NCBI RefSeq assembly: GCF_041222825.1
Contig: NZ_CP139482.1
Span: 86,001 to 150,000 of the forward strand
DNA length: 64,000 nt
DNA from: Candidatus Thalassolituus haligoni
GTDB taxonomy: Bacteria > Pseudomonadota > Gammaproteobacteria > Pseudomonadales > Oceanobacteraceae
Direction: 5' to 3'
This document shows, one piece after another, positions 34,116 to 43,442 of the stretch (position 1 is its first letter; each line of letters starts with the position of its first letter). The notes below the pieces were generated by a model that was given only the letters and a program-made list of their open reading frames with translations, was not told where the DNA came from and did no database searches. The position numbers were made by a program, and so were the translations under genes.

Positions 34116-34799
34116 ATGAGCATGGTTCGCTTTGATCAGGTGAGCAAACGCTACGCTGGGGGAAAGGAAGCGCTCAGTGGTGTCAGTTTTGAACTGGAAC
34201 GCGGTGAGCTGGCTTTTCTTACTGGCCACAGCGGGGCCGGTAAAAGCACCTTACTGAAGCTGATGATGTTGATGGAACGTCCGTCTCGTGGTCAGGTGTT
34301 TGTTGATGGCCAGAATCTCAATCGATTGCGCCAGGGGCAGGTACCCTATCATCGTCGCAAGGTTGGTGTGGTCTTCCAGAACCATCAGTTGCTGTTTGAT
34401 CGACCGGTTTACGACAACGTTGCATTACCCTTGCAGATTGCGGGCTATTCACCACTCGACTGCGCCAGGCGAGTACGTGCCGCGCTGGATTCCGTTGGAC
34501 TGTTGCATCTGGAGCAGCGTAATCCCATTGAATTATCTGGTGGTGAGCAGCAGCGCGTCGGTATCGCCCGTGCGGTTGTCAATAAACCATCGTTATTACT
34601 GGCCGATGAGCCGACAGGTAACCTCGACCCGGAGTTATCAGCAGAAATCATGAATCTGTTTGTACGCTTCCAGCAAGTCGGCGTGACGGTATTGATAGCG
34701 ACTCACGATATCGCCCTGATCGAGCGTATGGGCAAGCGCCGCCTGATTCTTGATCACGGTCAGATGGGAGGTGATCTCCATGTCGGCAACGCCGGATAA
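34116..34799 (+). CDS. ftsE: Cell division ATP-binding protein FtsE
   Basis: A 227-residue ABC ATPase that with FtsX controls septal peptidoglycan hydrolysis. Walker A is GHSGAGKST (about residues 36-44), the Q-loop VVFQNHQLL, the signature LSGGEQQRVGIARA, Walker B LLLADEPTGNLD, and the switch His in ATHDIALI. A GGAG ribosome-binding site lies in the end of ftsY. The gene end overlaps ftsX by 20 bases. Confidence 0.96.
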   Translation: MSMVRFDQVSKRYAGGKEALSGVSFELERGELAFLTGHSGAGKSTLLKLMMLMERPSRGQVFVDGQNLNRLRQGQVPYHRRKVGVVFQNHQLLFDRPVYDNVALPLQIAGYSPLDCARRVRAALDSVGLLHLEQRNPIELSGGEQQRVGIARAVVNKPSLLLADEPTGNLDPELSAEIMNLFVRFQQVGVTVLIATHDIALIERMGKRRLILDHGQMGGDLHVGNAG

Positions 34800-35820
34800 A
34801 AAGCGCGGAGCGGTAGCCTCTTCCCGTCGAACCGCAGTTGGCAATCAAACAGCCCGATCGGCCGGTACCTCCTCGGGGGCATCGGCACAGAAAATCGGCA
34901 TCGGACATCGTGTTGTTGCCTGGCTGGCCCATAACCAGCTGGTGGCAGTGGAGACGCTGCTGACATTACTGGCCCGTCCTGCCTCCAGTCTACTCACTTG
35001 GCTGGTTGTTGCCATCGCCTTGACGTTGCCCGGAGCGTTGTGGATGTCGTTAACCAATGTTGAACAGTTAAGCGGCAATTTTCAGCAGTCTGGGCGCATC
35101 ACCTTGTATTTACAGTCGGGCACAACCACCGCAGACGGGCTGGCATTGGAGCAACGGATCCAGCAGTTGGGGTCTGTTGTTGAGACTGAATATGTCAGTG
35201 CCGATCAGGCCCTGGCACAATTCAGCGAAGCCAGCGGACTGTCGAATGCCCTGGATATGCTCTCAGAAAATCCCTTGCCAGCGACCATTCTGGTCGAGCC
35301 ACCACTAGGGCTGCCAGCCGAGCAGTTGCAACGCTTGCTGGAACAGCTGGAATCGTTCCAAATTGTAGCAAGAGCACAGCTGGATATGGCCTGGTTGGAG
35401 CGACTGCGTTCCATTCTGGCGTTAGGGCAAAGATTGATCTGGGTGTTGGGTATTATGCTGGCGCTGGCTATTTTGCTGGTGGTGGGCAATACCATCCGTT
35501 TATCTATTGCTGCACGAGTAGATGAAATTCGAGTGATCAAGCTGGTGGGGGGAACCGATGCCTATGTGCGCCGTCCCTTCCTTTATACCGGTTTGTGGTA
35601 TGGCATGGTTGGAGGGCTGCTGGCCTGGTTGATGTTGATTGGTTGCTGGCTACTGCTCAGAAATCCGGTGGCGGAGCTGTCATCCTTATACGGTTCCGGA
35701 TTTGAGTTACAACCCTTGTCTGCCAGTGCCGCTCTGACACTGTTGCTCGGGGCCATGTTACTGGGCTGGTTAGGCGCGTGGTGGTCGGTCAGTCGCCATT
35801 TACATGAGATAGAACCCTGA
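34780..35820 (+). CDS. ftsX: Cell division permease FtsX
   Basis: A 346-residue membrane protein with an unusually long basic cytoplasmic head (residues 1-70, rich in Ser, Ala, Arg), four transmembrane helices (about 80-100, 225-245, 275-297 and 315-335) and a large periplasmic loop between the first two, which in other bacteria recruits the amidase activator EnvC. ATG 34780 is set by a GGGAGG site eight bases before it inside ftsE. Family signatures: RVDEIRVIKLVGGTDAYVRR and WWSVSRHLHEIEP. Completes the ftsY-ftsE-ftsX operon upstream of rpoH. Confidence 0.95.
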   Translation: MSATPDKKRGAVASSRRTAVGNQTARSAGTSSGASAQKIGIGHRVVAWLAHNQLVAVETLLTLLARPASSLLTWLVVAIALTLPGALWMSLTNVEQLSGNFQQSGRITLYLQSGTTTADGLALEQRIQQLGSVVETEYVSADQALAQFSEASGLSNALDMLSENPLPATILVEPPLGLPAEQLQRLLEQLESFQIVARAQLDMAWLERLRSILALGQRLIWVLGIMLALAILLVVGNTIRLSIAARVDEIRVIKLVGGTDAYVRRPFLYTGLWYGMVGGLLAWLMLIGCWLLLRNPVAELSSLYGSGFELQPLSASAALTLLLGAMLLGWLGAWWSVSRHLHEIEP

Positions 35821-35984
35821 TGTACGGGTTTGTGGTGAGATTGTTCCTGCAATGGAACTCAGTGCTGGCTTGGATGTCGGAGAAACCGGGTGCTACACTG
35901 CCCTGTAAATTCAGATTTTGTAGCGACCCCACTGCAGTTTGCGTGGTCAATTGATTCGCTACCTTGTCGCTTATGGAGTATGTA

Positions 35985-36857
35985 ATGAACAAAGGCTTGC
36001 AAGCCGTCGATGCGCTGTCTCCGGGAGCCAATCTCGAGGCTTACATCTCAACGGTTAATGCGATTCCTATTCTGAGTATTGAAGAAGAACGTGAGTTGGC
36101 CAATCGCCTGCACTATCAGGAAGATCTGGAAGCTGCGCGCCGTCTGGTTATGGCTCATCTGCGCTTCGTTGTTCATATTGCCCGCAGTTATTCCGGTTAC
36201 GGACTGAACCAGTCTGATCTGATCCAGGAAGGTAACGTTGGCTTGATGAAAGCGGTTAAGCGTTTTAATCCGGAAGTTGGTGTTCGACTTGTGTCGTTTG
36301 CTGTGCACTGGATCAAGGCCGAGATTCACGAGTTTATCTTGCGCAACTGGCGCATTGTTAAAGTGGCAACCACCAAGTCACAGCGCAAACTGTTCTTTAA
36401 CCTGCGTAGCCAGAAAAAGCGTCTGGGCTGGTTGAGTCAGGATGAAGCCAAATCCATAGCAGCCGATCTGGGTGTTGAAACCCGTACAGTTTTCGAAATG
36501 GAAGGTCGTTTGAATGCTTATGACGCTGCGTTTGACGCTGGCGTTGATGACGACGACGAATCGGCCTATCAGGCTCCAGCTTATTATCTGGAAGACAAAA
36601 GTGCTGACCCGGCACTGACGGTAGAAACCGAGAATTTTGAGCAGGATGCCAGTGAGCGTCTGGCCTCGGCACTGAGTGACCTGGACGACCGGAGCCGGGC
36701 TATTCTTCAACAACGCTGGCTGAGTGACGATAAAGCCACACTGCACGAGCTGGCTGCCATGTACAACGTATCTGCTGAACGTATTCGTCAGCTGGAAAAG
36801 AATGCGATGAAAAAACTTAAAAATGCGATGGGTGGGGCCTTGGTTCCGGCCGTATGA
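35985..36857 (+). CDS. rpoH: Heat-shock sigma factor RpoH (sigma32)
   Basis: A 290-residue sigma70-family factor. Region 2 shows [40 protein letters not shown] and [20 protein letters not shown]; the RpoH box (about 132-145) includes [13 protein letters not shown], the stretch that binds core enzyme and chaperone-linked control. Region 4 ends with [23 protein letters not shown] 35985 has a GGAG site six bases away. It follows ftsX by 164 bases, the usual gammaproteobacterial order. The promoter and any heat-responsive leader should lie in this gap; I see no clear thermosensor hairpin. Confidence 0.96.
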   Translation: MNKGLQAVDALSPGANLEAYISTVNAIPILSIEEERELANRLHYQEDLEAARRLVMAHLRFVVHIARSYSGYGLNQSDLIQEGNVGLMKAVKRFNPEVGVRLVSFAVHWIKAEIHEFILRNWRIVKVATTKSQRKLFFNLRSQKKRLGWLSQDEAKSIAADLGVETRTVFEMEGRLNAYDAAFDAGVDDDDESAYQAPAYYLEDKSADPALTVETENFEQDASERLASALSDLDDRSRAILQQRWLSDDKATLHELAAMYNVSAERIRQLEKNAMKKLKNAMGGALVPAV

Positions 36858-37226
36858 TTCCGTTACATAAAAACTGAGACATCAAAAGAGTCATCTCGGA
36901 TTGGCGTGAAACAAGGAACGCGGCAGTAAAAACGGCTCAACGTTGAGCGGACTGCCGCCTTATATACATTAATCCTCCCGCTCTGGACGGGATTCGCCAG
37001 CTTGATGCAACGCCATTCTCATCATGCGTAGCCATCTGCCTGCATTTGATGCTGTTGTGTTGTGAGGCATTGTGACGAGGCAACAAACCATTGCCGAATT
37101 CTGGTGGTTGATGGTACTGTTTATACCCCCTAGGTGTTGCTGACCGGCATATTCCCCCATGATTTCCTGCTTAAAAGCGTTTCTGAAAAAACAATTTATC
37201 CTCTCCATCTGTTCAGGAACCTGCCC
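36858..37226. other. Intergenic region between rpoH and lrgA
   Basis: About 370 bases. The first part has a large composite hairpin (separate entry). The rest is AT-rich and probably holds the lrgAB promoter. A 103-codon minus-strand frame at 36969-37280 covers it, but it overlaps the lrgA start and has no gene-like composition, so I do not call it. Confidence 0.5.
36920..36958 (+). terminator. Composite hairpin after rpoH
   Basis: GCGGCAGT (36920-36927) pairs with ACTGCCGC (36951-36958); inside the loop GCTCAA and TTGAGC form a second stem (36935-36948). It follows the rpoH stop by about 60 bases and is followed by an AT-rich but not T-run tail, so it may terminate rpoH transcription or protect its mRNA. 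Confidence 0.5.
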
Positions 37227-37559
37227 ATGTCCGGCTTGCTGATCCTGCTTGCCTTTCTGATGGGTGGCACTCTTATTCAATATTGGACGTCAGCTCCGAT
37301 TCCCGCTGCGATTATTGGCATGCTGTTGTTGCTGGTTTTTCTGATGATCCGGCGCAAGGTTCCTGCCGCGCTGGAAGGTATCACCAAAGTACTTGCCCCT
37401 ATTTTGCCGCTGTTTTTAATCCCGGTGAGCGTCGGCATTGTCACCCATGAACAGTTGGTTAAGGAGCACGGCCTGGTGCTGTTGCTCATTCTAGCGATCA
37501 GTCTGATACCTGGTACGCTGGTGTGTGGTTGGATCATGTCGCAAGGCAAGCGCTCATGA
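37227..37559 (+). CDS. lrgA: CidA/LrgA family holin-like protein
   Basis: A 110-residue protein with four hydrophobic segments, of the CidA/LrgA family. These proteins resemble holins and with LrgB modulate murein hydrolase export or act in pyruvate-related small-molecule transport. Family features include the opening MSGLLILLAFLMGGTLIQYW, then PIPAAIIGMLLLLVFL and ILPLFLIPVSVGIVTH. ATG 37227 is preceded by AGGA; the longer upstream frame is rejected. The stop overlaps the lrgB start (ATGA). Confidence 0.9.
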   Translation: MSGLLILLAFLMGGTLIQYWTSAPIPAAIIGMLLLLVFLMIRRKVPAALEGITKVLAPILPLFLIPVSVGIVTHEQLVKEHGLVLLLILAISLIPGTLVCGWIMSQGKRS

Positions 37560-38248
37560 CGGTGTTGCTGCATACTCCGTTGTTCTGGACGGCATTAACC
37601 ATTGGCTGTTTTTTACTGGGCCAGCATGTGTACCGGCTGACCGGTAACCTGGTGCTGCTGCCTCCGATTCTGACTGGCTTTGGTCTGGTGATTATGACCT
37701 TGAAGCTGACCGACACGCCGTACTCTGTATATATGGAAGGTGGACGGTATCTGCACGATATGCTGGGGCCAGTTATCGTGATGCTTGCGGTGCCGCTATT
37801 CCAGCAATTAAAAGCGCTGCGCCAGGATGCTATCCGTATTGCTCTGGCGGTCACGCTGGGCAGTGCTACGACGTTGGCCTGTGCTTGGGGGCTGACGATC
37901 TGGTGGATTGGTGATCCGATGCTGGCGCAGACGATTCTGACCAAGTCTATTACGACCCCGGTTGCGGTTGCTATTACCAGTCAGCTGGGTGGTGATCCGT
38001 CGCTGGCGGCTGCCTTCGTTATTCTGACGGGGTTGCTGGGAGTGATTTTGATATTGCCGACTATGACCTTGCTACGCATACGCCAGCCCGAGGCCATCGG
38101 GATAACACTGGGAGTCTGTGCTCATGCGATTGGCACCAGCCGGGCACTGGAGCTGGGTGAGCGGGAAGCGGCCTACGCGGTAACCGCCATGACCCTGACT
38201 GCCACGCTGCATGCGATTGTATTACCCCTGGTGGCCGGTCTGCTCTAG
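37556..38248 (+). CDS. lrgB: LrgB/CidB family membrane protein
   Basis: A 230-residue LrgB-family membrane protein with about eight hydrophobic segments. Recognised by YMEGGRYLHDMLGPVIVMLA, LTKSITTPVAVAITSQLGG and the end ALELGEREAAYAVTAMTLTA. It is translationally coupled to lrgA by a four-base overlap, as usual. Roles proposed for the pair are control of autolysis and, in some bacteria, glycolate or pyruvate transport; which applies here cannot be told. Confidence 0.92.
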   Translation: MTVLLHTPLFWTALTIGCFLLGQHVYRLTGNLVLLPPILTGFGLVIMTLKLTDTPYSVYMEGGRYLHDMLGPVIVMLAVPLFQQLKALRQDAIRIALAVTLGSATTLACAWGLTIWWIGDPMLAQTILTKSITTPVAVAITSQLGGDPSLAAAFVILTGLLGVILILPTMTLLRIRQPEAIGITLGVCAHAIGTSRALELGEREAAYAVTAMTLTATLHAIVLPLVAGLL

Positions 38249-38445
38249 CCAGAGGGCGCATTTATCAATGACGGCGCTCGAAATGACGAGGATACCTTTC
38301 TTCGCTCGCGACATGTTTCGATGCACCCTATACTGGGCGAATGGGTGTACTGCGACCAGGTGCTCCCGATTCTGTCGGCCTGACGCTTGGCGTTTGAACC
38401 TACGTCATTGCTACTCGCGGGCGCATGATCGCTCAAGGAATATCG
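38249..38445. other. Intergenic region upstream of the hybrid kinase
   Basis: Nearly 200 bases with no gene-like frame. The hybrid kinase promoter is expected here. No terminator after lrgB was recognised. Confidence 0.4.
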
Positions 38446-40614
38446 ATGTCGTTTAGCTCTCGCCAACAGCTGATTCTGACTGCCACCGCCCTGATTGTGG
38501 GAGCCGGCGGCATCATGGGTGTAACGGCTTTCTTGCTTGCCAGGGGTGCTCCGGACGTCAGCGCGCTGAAAATACTGGCAGGCGTGGCCATTCTGGCATT
38601 GGTGTTTGTCGGTGCCTTGGTGAGTGTTATCAGCTACCACCTGACCCGCCCGGTTACCGATCACTATAAACAGCAGCTACTGCAGCAGGGTTTTACCTGG
38701 GAACACGTCAGCGGCATTGTGCTGCGCGTCAATGTGCAGCAGCTGATTCTGGATGCCAATCCGAACTTCCAGCAGCTGTTCGATCTTCGCCCTGGCTCTT
38801 ACCTTCCCAGCATTCAGCGGCGTAATGAGCGAGAGTTAATTCAACAAAGGATCAATCAGTCTCTGAGCAGCCAGTCGATGGTTGATTTCGAGGCCAGCCT
38901 GCTTGACCGTTACGGCGAATGGGGCCGCTGGGCGCTGCAGGTTCGTCCCTGGCAACAAGACGACAATCATCAGATATGGCTACTGGTGACCGGTGATGAC
39001 ATTACCCAGCGTTATTTTATGGAAGCTCAGTTGCGCGAAGAGCAGCAACGGCTGTCGACTTATCTCAACACCATGCAAACCCTGCTGATCATTTGTGATG
39101 AAAATGGTCACGTGACGCGTATTAACCCGCAAGCACAGCAACTGCTACAAATACCGGATGAACAGATTAATGGCTATCCGCTTAGCTACCTGATCCCGAG
39201 GCAAGCCACTCTTGCTGTTGAACGCGAATGGCAAAATCTGCTCAGCCGTCACAATGGCAGTTTGTCGCTGGAGTTTCCGGTACTGTCCTCGACGGGTAAA
39301 GAGCACACTATCAGCTGGCGTATGACGCGTCTGACCAGCGCCAATGCCATTCAGGGAGAGGTCTTGCTGGCAGGCCTGGACATCACCGAATCCGTAGCCA
39401 ACCGCCTCGCCCTCGAAACGGCCAATAGCCGAATCCGCGAAGCGCTGACCCAGGCAGAGCAGGCGAACCACTCAAAGTCCATTTTTCTCGCTAACATGAG
39501 CCACGAAATTCGCACGCCCATGAACGGTATTCTGGGTGCGACCGAATTAATTCTTGATTCCAGCCTGAGCACAGAGCAACGCCACTATCTCGACATTATC
39601 TATAACTCATCGCAAACCCTGCTGGAAATCCTCAATGATATTCTGGATCTGTCAAAAATCGAATCGGGCAATCTGGAACTGGAACATATTGATTTTGACC
39701 TGAACCAGCAACTCAGTGATCTCAAACAACTGTTTGATGAACCCATCCGACGCAAGGGACTGGCGTTTATCTATTATTACGACGGTGATATTCCTCAGTA
39801 CTGGAATGGCGACCCCAAGCGTATTCGCCAGATCATCACCAACCTGATCAGTAATGCGATGAAATTTACCGAACATGGCCAGATTGAGGTGCGGGTTACC
39901 GGCAGCCAAGCGGAAGGCCCTCGCTACGATATCCATATTGCCGTCGCGGATACCGGTATCGGCATTGCCAAAAGCAAGCAGGAACAGGTCTTTTCGGCCT
40001 TCCGCCAGGCAGACAGCAGTACCAGTCGACGTTATGGAGGCACCGGCCTCGGTCTCACTATTTGTCGGCACCTGGCATCTGCGATGCAGGGAGAGGTGGC
40101 ATTACAATCCAGTCCAGGGGTGGGTAGCACATTTACCCTGCAGCTGCCGCTGCGAGCCGCCAGCCAGCCAGCGGTTAAACAACGTCCTTTGTTACAGAGC
40201 ACCGCGCTGGTGGGCCGAATATTGCTGGCCGAAGACAACGAGGTCAATCAGCGTGTTGCTTCCCGCATGCTGGAAAAGCTCGGCCTTGAATGCACTGTCG
40301 TCAGTGATGGCCGCGAGGCGTTGCAGGCGCTGCAGCAGGACACTTTCGATCTGATTCTGATGGACATCAACATGCCGGTATTGGACGGAATTCAGGCCAC
40401 TCGGGAAATACGACAGCTGTCGGCAGATATCAGTCAGATTCCCATTCTGGCTCTGACGGCCAATGCCATGATGGAAGACCGACAGCGCTGCCTGTCAGCG
40501 GGCATGAACGGTTTTGTCAGTAAACCCATTCGCATGGAAACTCTGCGCACCGCTTTGGTAGAACTGCTCCCCACCCAGGCGTCGCCTCAGCCAGGTAGTA
40601 CCTCACCCTTGTAA
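38446..40614 (+). CDS. Hybrid sensor histidine kinase/response regulator
   Basis: A 722-residue inner-membrane signalling protein. Two transmembrane helices (about 9-30 and 40-60) enclose only a very short periplasmic loop, so sensing is likely intramembrane or cytoplasmic. Two PAS-like regions follow (about 85-195 and 205-325). The HisKA domain has FLANMSHEIRTPMNGILGA (phospho-His near 358); the ATPase domain has NLISNAMKFTEHG, ADTGIGI and RRYGGTGLGLTICRHLA. A C-terminal receiver domain (about 590-705) carries the phosphoacceptor Asp in LILMDINMPVLDGIQ. No Hpt domain is fused, so a separate phosphotransfer protein is expected. ATG 38446 has AAGGA. Its last 28 bases overlap convergent nudE. 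Confidence 0.94.
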   Translation: MSFSSRQQLILTATALIVGAGGIMGVTAFLLARGAPDVSALKILAGVAILALVFVGALVSVISYHLTRPVTDHYKQQLLQQGFTWEHVSGIVLRVNVQQLILDANPNFQQLFDLRPGSYLPSIQRRNERELIQQRINQSLSSQSMVDFEASLLDRYGEWGRWALQVRPWQQDDNHQIWLLVTGDDITQRYFMEAQLREEQQRLSTYLNTMQTLLIICDENGHVTRINPQAQQLLQIPDEQINGYPLSYLIPRQATLAVEREWQNLLSRHNGSLSLEFPVLSSTGKEHTISWRMTRLTSANAIQGEVLLAGLDITESVANRLALETANSRIREALTQAEQANHSKSIFLANMSHEIRTPMNGILGATELILDSSLSTEQRHYLDIIYNSSQTLLEILNDILDLSKIESGNLELEHIDFDLNQQLSDLKQLFDEPIRRKGLAFIYYYDGDIPQYWNGDPKRIRQIITNLISNAMKFTEHGQIEVRVTGSQAEGPRYDIHIAVADTGIGIAKSKQEQVFSAFRQADSSTSRRYGGTGLGLTICRHLASAMQGEVALQSSPGVGSTFTLQLPLRAASQPAVKQRPLLQSTALVGRILLAEDNEVNQRVASRMLEKLGLECTVVSDGREALQALQQDTFDLILMDINMPVLDGIQATREIRQLSADISQIPILALTANAMMEDRQRCLSAGMNGFVSKPIRMETLRTALVELLPTQASPQPGSTSPL

Positions 40615-41156
40615 TGCCCGGCCAGATACGCCTGCGCCAGTGCCAGTGCAGCCACTGCTCGGCCTTCTGAAAAATCGGCACGCTGATACAGCGACAACAG
40701 ATCGTTTAATTTCCAGGGAATCAACTCCAACGGCTCCGGCTCATCACCTTCAAGGCGAGAAGGAAACAGGTCACGGGCAAGCACCACGTCAATACCACCA
40801 CTCATATAGCTGGGTGACAGACTCAAGCGTTTGAGAAATACAAACTCGCGGGCGCCATAACCAATCTCTTCCTGTAACTCCCGGTGGCAGGCATCACGCA
40901 TCGATTCGCCCAGATCGACGGCCCCTTTGGGCAGCGTCAGCGTATAATCCTCAATACCGCCACCGTACTCCCGAATCAACGCTACCGTATCGTCATCCAG
41001 CAACGCCACCATCATGACGGCACCAGGGCCGCCCGGCATCAAGCGCTCATAAGTGCGCTCCACGCCGTTACTGAAGCGTAGCTCCAACGACTCGACACGG
41101 AACAAACGACTCTGGGCGACGATGGAGCGATGCAGGATCTGAGGTTTTTTATCCAT
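40587..41156 (-). CDS. nudE: ADP compounds hydrolase NudE
   Basis: A 189-residue Nudix hydrolase acting on ADP-ribose, NADH and Ap3A-type substrates in E. coli. The Nudix box is GAVDLGESMRDACHRELQEE (about residues 76-95) with the family pattern, followed by IGYGAREFVFLKRLSLSPSY. It is divergent from yrfG (45 bases apart) and upstream of hslR-hslO, as in E. coli (nudE, yrfG, hslR, hslO), which supports the specific name. Its end overlaps the convergent kinase gene by 28 bases, so the two genes share coding DNA. Confidence 0.92.
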   Translation of the reverse strand: MDKKPQILHRSIVAQSRLFRVESLELRFSNGVERTYERLMPGGPGAVMMVALLDDDTVALIREYGGGIEDYTLTLPKGAVDLGESMRDACHRELQEEIGYGAREFVFLKRLSLSPSYMSGGIDVVLARDLFPSRLEGDEPEPLELIPWKLNDLLSLYQRADFSEGRAVAALALAQAYLAGHYKGEVLPG

Positions 41157-41200
41157 GTCAGGCCTGTTTAAATAGCTGAAAACCTGTTGAGTATAACCCT

Positions 41201-41887
41201 ATGCGCCCGATCGACTGGCAACAAATCGACACTGTGCTGCTGGATATGGACGGCACCCTGCTGGATCTGCATTTTGACAATTACTTCTGGCTAGAGCACC
41301 TGCCAGAGCAATACGCCCGTCACAAAGGACTCAACAAGGCCGACGCACTGGCCGAGCTGAGCAGCAGTTTTGTTGGCCTGCGTGGCACCCTGAACTGGTA
41401 CTGCCTGGATTTCTGGAGCGAGCTGACCGGCTTGCCTATTGTCGAACTGAAAAAAGATGTTGCCGACAAAATCGGTTTTCGGCCTTATGTGCGCGAATTT
41501 CTCAACACTCTGGCGCAACTCGGCAAACGTCGGGTAATCGTCACCAACGCCCATCGTGACAGCGTTGATCTCAAGCTGCATCACACCGGCCTGGATCAAT
41601 ACGTTGATCGCATCATCAGTTCCCACGACTACCGTGAACCGAAAGAGCAACAAGCGTTCTGGAACCATCTGTTACAGGACGAACCCTTCGACCGGCAACG
41701 CACCTTGCTGATAGATGACAGTCTCGCTGTGCTAGAATCTGCCCAACGCTGGGGCATTCACTACCTGTTGGCAATTCACCACCCAGACAGTGAACGCGAG
41801 CCAATCAGCCAGGATCAGTTTCCCGGCATCCATCATTTTGACGAACTGATATTTGACTCACAGGACGCTGCTGACCGTGATGACTGA
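41201..41887 (+). CDS. yrfG: GMP/IMP nucleotidase YrfG (HAD superfamily)
   Basis: A 228-residue HAD-type phosphatase that dephosphorylates purine nucleotides. Motif I is LLDMDGTLLDLHFDN (residues about 14-28), motif II the Thr in VIVTNAHRDSVDLK, motif III Lys in EPKEQQAFW, and motif IV LLIDDSLAVLESA. The order yrfG-hslR-hslO is conserved. It overlaps hslR by eight bases. ATG 41201 is close behind the divergent nudE start, so the promoter must be compact. Confidence 0.92.
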   Translation: MRPIDWQQIDTVLLDMDGTLLDLHFDNYFWLEHLPEQYARHKGLNKADALAELSSSFVGLRGTLNWYCLDFWSELTGLPIVELKKDVADKIGFRPYVREFLNTLAQLGKRRVIVTNAHRDSVDLKLHHTGLDQYVDRIISSHDYREPKEQQAFWNHLLQDEPFDRQRTLLIDDSLAVLESAQRWGIHYLLAIHHPDSEREPISQDQFPGIHHFDELIFDSQDAADRDD

Positions 41888-42284
41888 TAACTCCATCAAA
41901 ATCCGCCTCGACAAGTGGCTCTGGGCGGCGCGCTTTTTCAAAACCAGAGCGCTAGCCAAACACGCGATTGAAGGCGGCAAGGTGCACTACGACGGTCAAC
42001 GCTGCAAAGTCAGCAAGTTAGCCGATGTTGGCGCCAAACTGACCATCCGGCAGGGTTTTGATGAAAAGGAAATCATCATCACCGCACTGTCTGATCAGCG
42101 CCGTGGTGCCCCCGAAGCACGGCTGCTCTATGAAGAAACCCCTGCCAGTATCAAGCAACGGATGGACAATTCAGAACAACGTCGGGTACTGAATGCCTCA
42201 ATGCCTATGCCCGACCACAAACCCAACAAAAAAGAACGTCGCGATATGCGTCGTTTTGAACAGGTCCATCAGGATCTCGGCTGA
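41880..42284 (+). CDS. hslR: Ribosome-associated heat shock protein Hsp15
   Basis: A 134-residue S4-domain RNA-binding protein which recycles stalled 50S subunits carrying nascent chains. The S4 motif is IRLDKWLWAARFFKTRALAK (residues about 7-26), followed by HYDGQRCKVSKLADVGAKL, and the basic tail KPNKKERRDMRRFEQ is typical. ATG 41880 overlaps the end of yrfG, which fits translational coupling. Confidence 0.95.
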   Translation: MTDNSIKIRLDKWLWAARFFKTRALAKHAIEGGKVHYDGQRCKVSKLADVGAKLTIRQGFDEKEIIITALSDQRRGAPEARLLYEETPASIKQRMDNSEQRRVLNASMPMPDHKPNKKERRDMRRFEQVHQDLG

Positions 42285-42303
42285 ACGTTACAGGTACACC
42301 GAT

Positions 42304-43179
42304 ATGTCATACCGCAGCGCTGACCAACTGCAGCGATTTTCCTTTGATGCCGCTCCGATCCGCGGAGAAGTTGCCCACGTCAACACCACCTACCAGGATA
42401 TTCTGAGCCGCCAGTCGTATCCGCTACCCATTCGGATCGCCCTGGGGCAGTTACTGGCTGCGACCGCATTGATGAGTGCCAGTCTAAAATTCAAGGGACG
42501 ACTGACCTTGCAAATGCGCCTGAGCGGTAACATCTCGTTGCTGCAAGCCGAAACCAATGAGCAAGGCCAGCTACGGGCGATTGCCCGCTACGATACCGAA
42601 CAGTCGTCAGATGCATTGGGCTTTGACCACGAAGGACAATTGGTGATTACCCTTGAACCTGACCAAGGACAGCGTTACCAAGGCATCACCTCGATAACAG
42701 AAGGCAATATCGCCACCGCCCTGGAAGATTATTTTAACCAGTCTGAACAACTACCCAGCCGCTTCTGGCTCACCAGCGATGGCAATCAGGCCGCCGGATT
42801 CATGCTGCAAAAACTACCGGCCAGCCAACACAACAGTGATAACCAGCAAGAGATCGATCAGGACGCCTGGGATCGGGTGGCGCATCTTGCCGCCACGATC
42901 AAGGATGAGGAGTTGCTGACGCTGGAAAATGACCAGTTACTGCAACGCCTGTATCACGAAGAAGACGTCCGCGTATATCCTGCCACTGTGCTGTCATTTG
43001 CCTGTACTTGCTCGCGTGCCCGGCTGGCCAATGCCCTGCATCAGGTCGGTTACCAGGCATTGACCGAGATGCTGGAAGAATCTGGCAGTATTTCCATCAA
43101 CTGCGAGTTTTGCCAACAACACTACGAATTCGGCCAACATGACCTGACGGAGCTGTTCCCTGAGAACAATTTGCATTAG
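42304..43179 (+). CDS. hslO: Redox-regulated chaperone Hsp33
   Basis: A 291-residue chaperone that is switched on by oxidation. The C-terminal zinc-Cys switch is intact: CTC in SFACTCSRARLANAL and CEFC in SINCEFCQQHYEF, 29 residues later. The N-terminal core has LGQLLAATALMSASLKFKGR and LQMRLSGNISLLQAETNEQG. ATG 42304 is set by the family start; the longer frame runs into hslR. Third gene of yrfG-hslR-hslO. Confidence 0.95.
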   Translation: MSYRSADQLQRFSFDAAPIRGEVAHVNTTYQDILSRQSYPLPIRIALGQLLAATALMSASLKFKGRLTLQMRLSGNISLLQAETNEQGQLRAIARYDTEQSSDALGFDHEGQLVITLEPDQGQRYQGITSITEGNIATALEDYFNQSEQLPSRFWLTSDGNQAAGFMLQKLPASQHNSDNQQEIDQDAWDRVAHLAATIKDEELLTLENDQLLQRLYHEEDVRVYPATVLSFACTCSRARLANALHQVGYQALTEMLEESGSISINCEFCQQHYEFGQHDLTELFPENNLH

Positions 43180-43199
43180 GTTACTTCCGCCCCGGTCGC

Positions 43200-43217
43200 T
43201 GTTACAATTGTTACAAT
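43200..43217. repeat. Tandem 9-bp repeat upstream of pckA
   Basis: TGTTACAAT occurs twice in perfect tandem (43200-43208 and 43209-43217), about 230 bases before pckA and 20 bases after the hslO stop. It may be a regulator site in the pckA promoter region or a coincidence. Confidence 0.4.
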
Positions 43218-43442
43218 AATCAGAAAGCGCACCATCAGTATAAAAAATCAGCGAATATAGCGCCGGGTTATCCGGGTTATTGATCTGACCAATAGCAGGA
43301 GACTTAGCGCACACAGCATTTTCTGGCATACTTGCGCGTCTCATTGATCGAGTATCGTCTGCAGCACACAGACGGGTGTACGAATTTTTGGTAACGGCTC
43401 ATATGGCCGTCCACAACTGCGAGGACCCTCCAGGGTATCGAT

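Noticed and set aside
36969..37280. 103-codon minus-strand frame
   Set aside because: Overlaps lrgA and has no protein-like hydrophobic pattern.
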